A DNA stretch of 64,000 bases from Pseudomonas subflava (GTDB taxonomy: Bacteria; Pseudomonadota; Gammaproteobacteria; Pseudomonadales; Pseudomonadaceae): NCBI RefSeq assembly GCF_023823685.1, contig NZ_JAMXBF010000003.1, positions 62,001 through 126,000 on the forward strand, in the 5' to 3' direction. A model generated the notes under the pieces. It saw only the letters and a program-made list of their open reading frames with translations, was not told the origin of the DNA and ran no database searches. Of the stretch, positions 18,729 through 26,167 are shown piece by piece. Position 1 is the first letter of the stretch. Each line of letters opens with the position of its first letter. The position numbers were made by a program, and so were the translations under genes.

Positions 18729-19166
18729 TCAGGTTTCGAGCAGAAAGGTCACCGGACCATCATTGACCAGATGCACCTGCATGTCGGCACCGAAACGGCC
18801 GGTGGCCACCTGCGGGTGCTGCTCGCGAGCCAGTTCGACCAGGCGCTCGAACAGGGCCAGGCCCTGTGCCGGTGGCGCCGCCGTGGAAAAACTCGGGCGC
18901 AGGCCGCTGCGGGTGTCGGCGGCCAGGGTGAACTGCGACACCAGCAGCAGGCCGCCGCCCACGTCCTTCAACGACAGGTTCATCTTGCCGGCCGGGTCGG
19001 CGAATACCCGGTAGTTGAGCAGCCTGTGCAGGCTCCTGGCGAGGCTCGCCGCGTCGTCCTGCGGCTCGATGCCGACCAGCGCCAGCAGCCCCTGATCGAT
19101 GGCGCCGACGACTTCACCTTCCACCTCGACGCGGGCGCCGCGTACTCGCTGGATCAGCAGCTTCAC
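18729..19166 (-). CDS. dtd: D-aminoacyl-tRNA deacylase
   Basis: Dtd hydrolyses D-aminoacyl-tRNA and glycyl-tRNA(Ala), protecting translation from wrong aminoacylation. A GTG start at 19166 gives 145 residues, the exact family length, and overlaps the stop of the upstream gene pip by four bases (GTGA). The catalytic segments SQFTLAAD (about 79-86) and [10 protein letters not shown] with the Gly-cis-Pro motif are intact. The much longer frame reaching into pip is an overlap artefact. Confidence 0.96.
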   Translation of the reverse strand: MKLLIQRVRGARVEVEGEVVGAIDQGLLALVGIEPQDDAASLARSLHRLLNYRVFADPAGKMNLSLKDVGGGLLLVSQFTLAADTRSGLRPSFSTAAPPAQGLALFERLVELAREQHPQVATGRFGADMQVHLVNDGPVTFLLET

Positions 19167-20134
19167 GCGTCTTCCGGCGGCAGGTCGAGCAGGCGCCGGG
19201 CCATCTGGTCGGCGGCGCGTACCAGGGCATCGGTGATGCCCGGCTCGGCGGCGGCATGGCCGGCGTCGCGGATGATCTGAAGCTCGCTGTTGGGCCAGGC
19301 CTGGTGCAGCGACCAGGCGTTGTCCAGCGGGCAGATGGCATCGTAGCGACCGTGCACGATGATGCCCGGCAGGTGGGCGATCCTCGGCATGTCGCGCAGC
19401 AACTGGTCTTCCTCGAGGAAGGCGTTGTTGACGAAATAGTGCGACTCGATGCGGGCGATGGACAGGGCGCGGTGCGGCTCGGTGAAGCGGTCGACCACCT
19501 GCGGGTTGGGCCGCAGCGTGGCGGTGCGTCCCTCCCAGCAGGACCAGGCCTTGGCGGCATGCATCTGGGCGATCTGGTCGGCACCGGTGAGGCGCTTGTG
19601 GAAGGCCTGGACCAGATTGCCGCGTTCCTCCTGCGGAATCGGCGCTACGTAGTCTTCCCAGTAGTCGGGGAACAGCCGGCTCGCGCCTTCCTGATAGAAC
19701 CAGTCGAACTCCTGCGGGCGGCAGAGGAAGATGCCGCGCAGGATCAGGCCATGGACGCGCTCGGGATGGGTCTGGGCGTAGGCCAGGGACAGGGTCGAAC
19801 CCCAGGAGCCGCCGAACAGCAGCCACTTGTCGATGCCCAGGTGCTCGCGGATGCGCTCCATGTCGGCCACCAGGTCCCAGGTGGTGTTGCCGTCGAGGCT
19901 GGCATGCGGAATGGAGCGGCCGCAGCCGCGCTGATCGAAGGTGACGATGCGGTACAGGTTGGGATCGAAGTAGCGGCGGCTGGCGGAATCGCAGCCGGCG
20001 CCTGGGCCGCCGTGCACGAACAGCACCGGCAGGCCGTCCGGAGAGCCGCTCTCATCCAGATAGATGACATGCGGCTCGTCCACCGCCAGCTCATGGCGGG
20101 CGTAGGGTTTGATCTCCGGATACAAAGTCAGCAT
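19163..20134 (-). CDS. pip: Proline iminopeptidase
   Basis: Pip removes N-terminal proline from peptides in the cytosol. The 323-residue alpha/beta hydrolase shows [10 protein letters not shown] (oxyanion region, about 40-49), QRGCGRS, and the nucleophile elbow GGSWGS (about 108-113). The acid and histidine lie near GRYDAICP and AGHAAAEP toward the C-terminus. It is first in a two-gene operon with dtd. Confidence 0.95.
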   Translation of the reverse strand: MLTLYPEIKPYARHELAVDEPHVIYLDESGSPDGLPVLFVHGGPGAGCDSASRRYFDPNLYRIVTFDQRGCGRSIPHASLDGNTTWDLVADMERIREHLGIDKWLLFGGSWGSTLSLAYAQTHPERVHGLILRGIFLCRPQEFDWFYQEGASRLFPDYWEDYVAPIPQEERGNLVQAFHKRLTGADQIAQMHAAKAWSCWEGRTATLRPNPQVVDRFTEPHRALSIARIESHYFVNNAFLEEDQLLRDMPRIAHLPGIIVHGRYDAICPLDNAWSLHQAWPNSELQIIRDAGHAAAEPGITDALVRAADQMARRLLDLPPEDA

Positions 20135-20218
20135 GGCGCACTCCCGAGTCTGTGCGTAAGGTCCCTGAGTCGGCCGGAGGCCGTGCCGGGCATCATAACC
20201 ATGAAAAGGACGTTGAAC

Positions 20219-20650
20219 ATGCCTCTCCCGCGATTAATCCCCGCTTTTCTGCTGATCTGCGCCCTGCTCACCGGCTGCACGCCGAGCGATCCGCAGGCCG
20301 CGCTGGAGGAGGCCGTGCAGCGCCTGCAGGACAACCTAGAGGCCAAGCGCAACGACGAGGTACTGGAGCAACTGCACCCGCAATTCAGCGCGCAGCAGCA
20401 GTACGATCGCGAGTGGGCGCGGCGCACCATGGCGCTGCTGTTCCTGCGCCACAAGCAGGTGCGGGTGATCGCCATCGGCAAGAGCAGTGAGGTCAACCCC
20501 ACCTACAGCAACAAGGGCCACACCCGCGCCGAGGTGGCCCTCACTGGCGCCGAGGGGCTGATCCCGGATAGCGCCCGGCATTACAGCGTCACGCTGGAGT
20601 GGTGGCTGGAAGACGGCGAGTGGCAGCTGGCGCGGCTGGACTGGCAGTGA
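20219..20650 (+). CDS. Predicted outer-membrane-type lipoprotein of unknown function
   Basis: From the ATG at 20219, spaced eight bases from AAAAGGA, the protein has 143 residues. It starts MPLPRLIPAFLLICALLTGC, a signal peptide ending in a lipobox (LTGC) with Cys20 as the lipidated residue; the next residues TPS do not include the Asp+2 retention signal. The rest has an N-terminal helical part (AVQRLQDNLEAKRNDEVLEQLHP) and a beta-rich end (WWLEDGEWQLARLDW), a shape reminiscent of NTF2-like folds. No specific function can be assigned. A start at 20201 is possible but less well placed. Confidence 0.75.
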   Translation: MPLPRLIPAFLLICALLTGCTPSDPQAALEEAVQRLQDNLEAKRNDEVLEQLHPQFSAQQQYDREWARRTMALLFLRHKQVRVIAIGKSSEVNPTYSNKGHTRAEVALTGAEGLIPDSARHYSVTLEWWLEDGEWQLARLDWQ

Positions 20651-20661
20651 GCCGGTCAGGG

Positions 20662-20826
20662 CCTGTTCACAAGCTTCTGGTTTGGAGCCAGGCAAGGCCT
20701 CGGCGGCCCCGCAAAAACGCCCGAGGAAGGGCACTGGGCTCGCACGCGAGTTTACGAGTGGTAAGTGAGCATCCGACCCAGGGCTTTTGACGCCGTATGG
20801 CCGCGAGCCAGGAGAGCGTGGACAGG
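20662..20826. repeat. 165-bp intergenic repeat-like element with terminal inverted repeats
   Basis: The element is bounded by CCTGTTCAC (20662-20670) and GTGGACAGG (20818-20826), which are inverted repeats matching at 8 of 9 positions. It fills the whole gap between the lipoprotein gene and the next gene's stop codon and contains no open reading frame of note. From memory, similar segments with a CCTGTTCA...TGAACAGG frame and a CGAGTTTACGAGTGGTAA core recur in Pseudomonas intergenic regions, so it is probably a non-autonomous repeat. No second copy is in this window. Confidence 0.5.
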
Positions 20827-20828
20827 TC

Positions 20829-21383
20829 TCAGAACAGCCAGGGAATGAACATCCGGCTACGCCCCATGTATGCGCGGTAGGCCTCGCCGAAGTAATCCAG
20901 GCATTCGGCCTCGTCGCGCCGCGCCGCCAGATACAGCAACACGCTGGCCGTGGCGGCCAGAACCAGAGTCAGGGCATGCAGGTCCTTCCAGGCGATGCCC
21001 CAGGTCAGCAGCAGCAGCGAGCAGAACAGCGGGTGGCGGATGAAGCGGTAGATGCCGCCGGTGACCAGCTGCGAGGTGCGCTCGAAGGCGTACAGCTCAT
21101 CGTCCTGGCGCCGCTCGCTGGGCTTGCCGTCACGGCGCAGCTGGTACAGGCCGAGGGATAGCACGGTCAGCGAGGCGAACAGAAAGACCCAGGAGATCTT
21201 CTGGTGCAGCGCGTAGCGGTCCTCGAACCAGACCGGCGCGTTGAGCACCAGCAAACCGAGCATCGCCTCCCAGGCGAGGAAGCGATAGAAGCCGTGGGAG
21301 CGGGTGTTCTTCAGCGCGCGCCAGGAGATGCCCAGCAACGCCAGCGAGCCCAGCAGAAACGCCCCGACCTGCATCCATACCAT
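20829..21383 (-). CDS. Membrane methyltransferase of the isoprenylcysteine/phosphatidylethanolamine N-methyltransferase type
   Basis: A 184-residue integral membrane protein with about five hydrophobic segments. The C-terminal half has the family signature: GGIYRFIRHPLFCSLLLLTWG (about 109-129), a basic-RHP-x motif for SAM binding in this fold, then ARRDEAECLDYFGEAYRAYM. Enzymes of this fold methylate lipids, prenylcysteine or small thiols; the substrate here is unknown. The ATG at 21383 follows GGAGG; the frame continues upstream but without a ribosome site. It diverges from the acyl-chain cluster at 21466 and could belong to it. Confidence 0.75.
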   Translation of the reverse strand: MVWMQVGAFLLGSLALLGISWRALKNTRSHGFYRFLAWEAMLGLLVLNAPVWFEDRYALHQKISWVFLFASLTVLSLGLYQLRRDGKPSERRQDDELYAFERTSQLVTGGIYRFIRHPLFCSLLLLTWGIAWKDLHALTLVLAATASVLLYLAARRDEAECLDYFGEAYRAYMGRSRMFIPWLF

Positions 21384-21465
21384 CCCTCGTTCCTCCGTCT
21401 GCCGCTTCGCCAGCCCCGTTCGGGCCTCTGATACACTGCCGGCCTCTTCAGTTCCGGCGTACGCA

Positions 21466-21873
21466 ATGGACCGCACCCAACTGCACAGCCTGCTGCCGCA
21501 CCAGGGCCAAGCCCTGTGGCTGGACGCCCTGCTCGGTCACGACGCCGGCCACATCGAGGGACTGTCCGCCTGGCATCATCTGCATGCCTTTGGCGACAAT
21601 GCCTCGCCCTGCCTGCTGTTCGAGGCCGCCGCCCAGCTGTGCGCCGCGCATGGTGCCCTATATGGCGAGGATAACGCCATCGACATGGCCCTGGTCGGCA
21701 AGCTGTCCCAGCTGCAGCTGCACCATGAGCCACAGCACCGCGAAGGCCCGCTGCACGTTGCCGCCACCCAGGAGGCACTGAGCCCGGCCGGCGCGCTCTA
21801 CGCCTTCAGCATCCACGCCGAGCAGCGCCTGCTGCTGGACGGCAAGCTTCTGCTGGTGCTGATCCGTGCTTGA
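21466..21873 (+). CDS. Hotdog-fold 3-hydroxyacyl-ACP dehydratase-like protein
   Basis: A 135-residue protein that opens MDRTQLHSLLPHQGQALWLDALLGHD, matching the start of FabZ/ApeP-like hotdog dehydratases (the LLPH..ML.LD pattern with the active-site His12 region), followed by the helix LFEAAAQLCAAHGAL. The rest is beta-rich. It probably dehydrates 3-hydroxyacyl intermediates on the cluster's carrier protein. It overlaps the next gene by eight bases and heads the + strand arm (hotdog, ABC ATPase, permease, ACP, two ketosynthases). Confidence 0.7.
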   Translation: MDRTQLHSLLPHQGQALWLDALLGHDAGHIEGLSAWHHLHAFGDNASPCLLFEAAAQLCAAHGALYGEDNAIDMALVGKLSQLQLHHEPQHREGPLHVAATQEALSPAGALYAFSIHAEQRLLLDGKLLLVLIRA

Positions 21874-22750
21874 GCTGAGCAACATCGTCCACCGCTATCC
21901 CGGCGCCGACATCCCGGCCCTGCAGGGCATCGACCTGCAGCTGCAGCCCGGCCAGTGCCTGGGCCTGCTCGGCAGCAATGGCGCCGGCAAGACCACCCTG
22001 CTCTCCCTGCTGGCCGGCGTGCTGCCGCTGCAGCAGGGCGAGATCCGCTGGGACGGCGAGCGCAGCCTCGGCCTGGTGCCGCAGCAGCTGGCCTTCTATG
22101 CCGAACTCAAGGTGCGCGAGAACCTCGAGCTGTTCGCCGACCTGTATCGCCTGCGCGGCGCCGAACGCACCCGCCGCCTGGAGCTGTGCATCGCCAGCAC
22201 CGCGCTGGAGAGCAAGCTGCAACGCCGCGCCGCGCGCCTGTCCGGTGGCGAACAACGACGGCTGAACTTCGCTATCGGCCTGCTGCAGCCGGCGCGCCTG
22301 TACCTGTTCGACGAAGCCACGGTCGGCGTCGACGCCGCCAGCCGCCAGCTGCTGCTGGGCGCCGTCGAGCGCCTGACCGGCGAAGGCCACGCGGTGATCT
22401 ACACCAGCCACTACCTCGACGAGATCGAGCGCGTGGCCCAGCGCATCGTCCTGCTGCACGAAGGCCGCGTGCGCCTGGACCTGGACAGCCGCCAGCTGCT
22501 CGGCGACAGCCACGGCCTGCTGCTGGAGTGGCAGAACGGGGAGCCCGCCGGCCTGCGCGAACTGCTGGGCAAGCTGCACCTGAGCGCCGAGACACTGCCG
22601 GGCGGCCTGCGCATCGCCGCGCTGGATGGCCCGCAGCTGCTGGAGATCACCCGCTTCCTCGCCGAGCGCCCCGAGCTGCCGCACCTGCTGCGCTTCGGTC
22701 GGCCCTCGCTGGAGCAGCTCTACCTGCGCCTCAACGGAGGCCGCCTATGA
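21866..22750 (+). CDS. ABC transporter ATP-binding protein
   Basis: A 294-residue ATPase of the drug/lipid-exporter (CcmA/NodI-like) type. Walker A is GSNGAGKT (about 36-43), the signature is LSGGEQRR, and Walker B is LYLFDEATVGVD. A roughly 80-residue C-terminal extension follows the nucleotide-binding domain, as in ABC-2 exporters. It starts at GTG 21866 inside the hotdog gene and overlaps the permease gene start by four bases, so the three products are probably made together. Confidence 0.93.
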   Translation: MLELSNIVHRYPGADIPALQGIDLQLQPGQCLGLLGSNGAGKTTLLSLLAGVLPLQQGEIRWDGERSLGLVPQQLAFYAELKVRENLELFADLYRLRGAERTRRLELCIASTALESKLQRRAARLSGGEQRRLNFAIGLLQPARLYLFDEATVGVDAASRQLLLGAVERLTGEGHAVIYTSHYLDEIERVAQRIVLLHEGRVRLDLDSRQLLGDSHGLLLEWQNGEPAGLRELLGKLHLSAETLPGGLRIAALDGPQLLEITRFLAERPELPHLLRFGRPSLEQLYLRLNGGRL

Positions 22751-23931
22751 GACTGCGGGCCCTGGTGCGCAAGGAATTCCTGCTGATGCTGCGCGACCCG
22801 CACGCGCTGGCCGTGCTGTTCATCATGCCGACCCTGTTCCTGGTGCTGATGGCCGGCGCCATGTCCAACTACCTGCAGGACAAGCCGCCAGCCCTGCGCC
22901 TGGTGCTGGAGGCCACGCCGAACGGCAGCTACGAACAGGCGTTCCGCGTCGCTCTGCAGGCCCAGTTGCCGGGCAGCGAACTGCTGGCGCAGGGCGATGC
23001 GCGCAGCGCCAGGATCAGCCTGCCCGCCGACTTCAGCGAGACCCTGCTGGACGACGAGCGCCAGGGCCTGGCCCTGAGCTTCCCGCCGCAGCTGGACAAG
23101 CTGTCGCGCCAGCACCTGCGCGGCGCCGTGCGCATCGCCCTGGCGCAGACCCGTCTGCTCGCCTTCCTCGAAGACAACGGCGACCTGGACGCCAGCCTGC
23201 CGCTGGCCGAGCGCCTGGCCCTGGTGCAGCAACGCACCCAGAGCCAGATAGAGGAACGAGAGCTGCTGGCCAGCGGCGACCTCAGCGGCCGCGCCAACGC
23301 CAGCCAGTTGAGCGTGCCGGCCTGGCTGATCTTCGGTATGTTCTTCGTCGCCCTGCCGATGGCGGGCGGCTTCCAGCGCGAGCAGCAGAGCGGCGCCCTC
23401 CTGCGCTTCCGCGCTCTCGACCTCAGCCTGGCCACCCTGGCCCTGAGCAAGCTGCTGCCCTACTTCGCCATCAACCTGGTGCAGTTCGCCCTACTGCTGA
23501 GCATCGGCGTGCACGGCCTGCCGCTGCTCGGCCTGCAGGGCCTGTCCCTGCCCGGTAGCCCGGCGGCCTACGCCCTGCTTGCCATCAGCCTGGGCCTGGC
23601 CACCTGCGGCCTCGGCTTGCTGCTGGCGGCCCTGGCGCGCAGCGCCGAGCAGGCGTTGTTGCTCGGCGGCGGGATCAATATCATCCTCGCCGCACTGGGC
23701 GGCATCATGGTGCCGAAGAGCGTGATGCCGGCGGCCATGGGCCAGCTGGCAGAAGTTTCGCCGATGAGCTGGGCGCTGGACGCCTTCCTCACCCTGCTGG
23801 TGGGCCAGGGCTCGCTCGCCGACATCGCCCCCCACTGTTTCCGCCTGCTGCTGATGGCTGCCCTGCTGGGCGGCGGTGGCTGGCTTCTGTTCCGCAGACG
23901 AGTGCAGCAAACGCAATGGACGAACGACTAG
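22747..23931 (+). CDS. ABC-2 type transporter permease
   Basis: A 394-residue permease. One hydrophobic segment near the N-terminus (about 21-40, ALAVLFIMPTLFLVLMAGAM) is followed by a large extracytoplasmic domain (about 45-195), then five membrane helices to residue 385, the YhhJ/ABC-2 topology. It includes the conserved MVPKSVMP...SPMSWALDAF segment. With the ATPase it forms an exporter; the substrate is inferred to be the acyl or polyketide-like product of the neighbouring enzymes. Its 3' end overlaps the ACP gene by 16 bases. Confidence 0.9.
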   Translation: MRLRALVRKEFLLMLRDPHALAVLFIMPTLFLVLMAGAMSNYLQDKPPALRLVLEATPNGSYEQAFRVALQAQLPGSELLAQGDARSARISLPADFSETLLDDERQGLALSFPPQLDKLSRQHLRGAVRIALAQTRLLAFLEDNGDLDASLPLAERLALVQQRTQSQIEERELLASGDLSGRANASQLSVPAWLIFGMFFVALPMAGGFQREQQSGALLRFRALDLSLATLALSKLLPYFAINLVQFALLLSIGVHGLPLLGLQGLSLPGSPAAYALLAISLGLATCGLGLLLAALARSAEQALLLGGGINIILAALGGIMVPKSVMPAAMGQLAEVSPMSWALDAFLTLLVGQGSLADIAPHCFRLLLMAALLGGGGWLLFRRRVQQTQWTND

Positions 23932-24179
23932 AACAACAACTCAAGCAACTGCTGATTCGTGAGTGCGACAAGGAAGACGACATCGACTGGCAGAGCATCG
24001 CCGACGATGAACCGCTGTTCGGCGCCAAGAGCCGCGTGCAGATGGACAGCCTGGACGCCCTGCAGGTGTCGCTGGCCCTGCAGCAGCACTACGGCGTGCG
24101 TATCGAGGGCGCCAAGGACGGTCGCAAGATCCTCGCCAGCATCGCCGATATCGCCGCCTTTATCCGCAGCCAGAAATGA
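23916..24179 (+). CDS. Acyl carrier protein
   Basis: An 87-residue acidic carrier protein. The 4'-phosphopantetheine attachment serine is Ser45 in the MDSLDALQ motif, at the start of helix II. It differs clearly from housekeeping AcpP (KLVEQLG-type start absent) and so serves a dedicated pathway. It overlaps the permease upstream and the ketosynthase downstream (ATGA), consistent with a dedicated ACP-ketosynthase set. Confidence 0.92.
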   Translation: MDERLEQQLKQLLIRECDKEDDIDWQSIADDEPLFGAKSRVQMDSLDALQVSLALQQHYGVRIEGAKDGRKILASIADIAAFIRSQK

Positions 24180-25273
24180 CCCCGGTCTACCTGCAACGCG
24201 GCGCCCTGCACAGCACCCTCGGCGCCGATCTGAGCGACGCGGCGAGCAACCTGCTGGCCGACCTTCGGCCGCAGCCGACGCCCTTCCAGCTGCACGAACT
24301 GCAGCAGCCGCGGCCCTACTTCGCCGTCGCCACTGACGAGACGCTGGACGCACGTCTGGATCGCCTGCTGGGCGAAACCCTGGGCGACGCCGCGGCCGGC
24401 GATTGCCTGCTGATCGTCGCCAGCACCGCGCTGGATATCACCGAGCTGGAAACCCAAGTGGCAGCCGACGGCGGCTTCCGCTTCGAACACTCCACACCGC
24501 TGGACCTGATGGCCGAGCGCCTGCGCCAGCGCCACGGTTTCGCCGATGCCTTCACCCTCAACACCGCCTGCACCAGCGCCGCCAACGGCCTGCTGTATGG
24601 CGCGCGCCTGCTCGCCAGCGGTGACTGCACGCAGGTGTTGGTGCTGGCCTTCGAGACGCCCAGCGCCATCGCCCAGCAAGGCTTCAGCGCCCTCGACCTG
24701 ACCAGCCCCAGCGGCGCCTATCGGCCCTTTCATCCGGAGCGCGACGGCTTGGTACTCGGCGAGTGCTACTGCGCCACCCTGCTCGGCCTTGAGCCAGGCC
24801 CAGCACCACTGGCGAAGCTGCTCGGCGGCTTCAGCGCCTGCGATACCAGCAGCCTGACCACCACCCGCGAGGACGGCAGCCATATCGACTGGGTGATGCA
24901 ACGCGCGCTGAACGCCGCCGGAGTCGAAGCTGGGCAGATCGGCCTGATCAAGCTGCACGGCACCGCCACCGGCGCTAACGACCTGGCCGAAAGCGCCGGC
25001 ATGCGCCTGCTCTACCCCGATCAGATGCCGCCGCTGGCCGTGCTCAAGCCCTGGCTCGGCCACACCCTGGGCGCCTGCGGCCTGAGCGAGACCCTGTTGC
25101 TGCTCGCCGCCCTGCGCCAAGGCACGCTACCGGCGCTGGACTATGCCGGCGAGGCGCTGCTGCCGCTGCCCACCGAGCCGACAGCAATTGCGCCCGACGC
25201 CCTGCTGCTGGCCAACTTCTTCGGCTTCGGCGGCAACAACGCCAGCCTGGTGCTGCAGGGGATCGCGCAATGA
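24176..25273 (+). CDS. Beta-ketoacyl-ACP synthase (KAS I/II type) of a secondary pathway
   Basis: A 365-residue thiolase-fold ketosynthase. The catalytic set is intact: Cys132 in NTACTSAANG, His261 in KLHGTATGAND and His296 in KPWLGHTLGACG. It is shorter than FabF (about 412), mainly in the N-terminal part, which lacks the usual VVVTG start. It resembles the ketosynthases of aryl-polyene clusters. It overlaps both neighbours by four bases; the next gene is a truncated, cysteine-less partner, so this protein may work as a ketosynthase/chain-length-factor pair. Confidence 0.85.
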   Translation: MTPVYLQRGALHSTLGADLSDAASNLLADLRPQPTPFQLHELQQPRPYFAVATDETLDARLDRLLGETLGDAAAGDCLLIVASTALDITELETQVAADGGFRFEHSTPLDLMAERLRQRHGFADAFTLNTACTSAANGLLYGARLLASGDCTQVLVLAFETPSAIAQQGFSALDLTSPSGAYRPFHPERDGLVLGECYCATLLGLEPGPAPLAKLLGGFSACDTSSLTTTREDGSHIDWVMQRALNAAGVEAGQIGLIKLHGTATGANDLAESAGMRLLYPDQMPPLAVLKPWLGHTLGACGLSETLLLLAALRQGTLPALDYAGEALLPLPTEPTAIAPDALLLANFFGFGGNNASLVLQGIAQ

Positions 25274-25827
25274 AGGTGATTGCCGCCAGCGAGATCCACG
25301 GCAGCGCCGAGCTCGACGACAAGGCGCTGAAGGCCGCGCTCAGCCGCTACCTGAGCAGCCCGCCACGCCGCATCGACCGCCTGATCTTCCAGGCCCTGCT
25401 CGGCGCCGCCCTGCTCAAGGAACAGGTGCGCAGCGACTGCGGCCTGTACCTGGCCTCACGCCACCCGGCGCGGCCGACCATGGGCGCGCTGCTCGACGCC
25501 GTGTGCGTGCAGCAGCGCCAGCCCAAGCCCTTCGAGTTCGTCAACAGCGTGAGCAACGCCGCCGGCTTCCATGTCGCTCAGCAGCTGGGTCTGGAAGGGC
25601 CGAATCTGTTCGTCGGTGCCGGGCCACGGGTGTGGCCGCAACTGCAGCGGCTGGCCGCGCTGGACCTGGCCGATGGCCTGGTCAGCCAGGCGCTGCTGAT
25701 AGTGGTCGAAGACCTGGGCGACTTCCGCGTGCAGGCGGTACTACTGGAGCGTGGAGAAGCGAGCGCGCCAGCGGCGGATTTTGCTGCGCTAACAGCGAGT
25801 GTCGACGTGAAGCGGCTCGACCTGTAA
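25270..25827 (+). CDS. Truncated ketosynthase-like protein lacking the catalytic cysteine (chain-length-factor-like)
   Basis: A 185-residue protein matching only the first half of a ketosynthase. The segment NSVSNAAGFHVAQQLGLEGPNLFVGAGPRV (given as landmarks: NSVSNAAG, GLEGPN) aligns with the region leading to the active-site cysteine, but the expected TACAS is replaced by AGPR, so no nucleophile remains. No second lobe follows. A similar truncated partner (ApeC) pairs with ApeO in aryl-polyene synthesis. The 3' end reads PAADF...RLDL; a degenerate second copy of this end lies at 26012-26092. Confidence 0.7.
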   Translation: MKVIAASEIHGSAELDDKALKAALSRYLSSPPRRIDRLIFQALLGAALLKEQVRSDCGLYLASRHPARPTMGALLDAVCVQQRQPKPFEFVNSVSNAAGFHVAQQLGLEGPNLFVGAGPRVWPQLQRLAALDLADGLVSQALLIVVEDLGDFRVQAVLLERGEASAPAADFAALTASVDVKRLDL

Positions 25828-25840
25828 CGCAGGTCAGGCC

Positions 25841-25919
25841 GTAGGCTGGATGACGCTTTGCTCATCCACCATCAGCCCGCATGGAGGATCGATAAAGCGC
25901 GATCCACCCTATGCAATCA
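25841..25919. repeat. Intergenic repeat, copy 1 of a direct pair
   Basis: About 79 bases running from GTAGGCTGGATGACGC to CCACCCTATGCAATCA. It is about 85-90 per cent alike by eye to the segment at 26089-26167, 248 bases away in the same orientation. The ends form an imperfect inverted repeat (GTAGGCTGGA against TCCACCCTAT). From memory, GTAGGGTGGA-type palindromes are common between Pseudomonas genes. Confidence 0.75.
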
Positions 25920-25948
25920 CGCTTGCTCCAGGCGCCCAGCGCGCCCTC
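25914..25948 (-). pseudogene. Remnant of the 3' end of the btrH-like gene
   Basis: Read on the - strand this stretch encodes EGALGAWSKR, matching ELGAWSKR at the C-terminus of the btrH-like protein encoded at 26166-27179. It sits beside repeat copy 1 in the same relation as the true gene end sits beside repeat copy 2. It has no start and no intact frame, so it is a duplicated fragment rather than a gene. Confidence 0.6.
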
Positions 25949-25949
25949 G

Positions 25950-26008
25950 GTAGCCCGGATGAAATCCGGGAAAGCGTCAGTCCGCCCCCCGGATTTCATC
26001 CGGGCTAC
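25950..26008. repeat. REP-type paired palindrome (REPIN-like)
   Basis: Two 21-bp arms, 25950-25970 and 25988-26008, are perfect inverted repeats of each other with a 17-base spacer. Each arm is itself a small hairpin (CCCGGAT, loop GAA, ATCCGGG). Two REP units in inverted orientation form a REPIN, a class mobilised by RAYT transposases. No RAYT gene is in the window. It separates the two halves of the duplicated junction. Confidence 0.8.
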
Positions 26009-26011
26009 GGT

Positions 26012-26092
26012 CTGGAAGTCGGAAAGGCAATCGAGCCGGCAGCGGATTTCACCGCTATCAGCGGGCGGCTCGACCTGGAGCGCTGGCCGTAG
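26012..26092 (+). pseudogene. Remnant of the 3' end of the truncated ketosynthase gene
   Basis: In frame this stretch reads LEVGKAIEPAADF, then GRLDLERWP and a stop, matching the end of the protein at 25270-25827 (LERGEASAPAADF, then KRLDL). Differences fall mostly at third codon positions, so the copy derives from a diverged coding allele, not a fresh error. It is followed by repeat copy 2 just as the true gene is followed by repeat copy 1. Confidence 0.65.
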
Positions 26093-26167
26093 GGTGGATG
26101 ACGCTCCGTTCATCCACCACCAGCCCCGCACGGTGGATCGATAAAGCGCGGTCCACCCTACGCAATC
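26089..26167. repeat. Intergenic repeat, copy 2 of a direct pair
   Basis: Matches 25841-25919 with the same order of internal blocks (GGATGACGC, TCATCCACCA, GATCGATAAAGCGC). Its ends GTAGGGTGGA and TCCACCCTAC are a perfect 10-bp inverted repeat. It lies directly at the stop codon of the btrH-like gene (26166-26168) and at the end of the ketosynthase remnant. Confidence 0.8.

Noticed and set aside
25850..26131. Short frames on both strands in the repeat junction
   Set aside because: They are built from palindromic repeats and gene-end remnants, with no ribosome site or family match; recorded as remnants instead.
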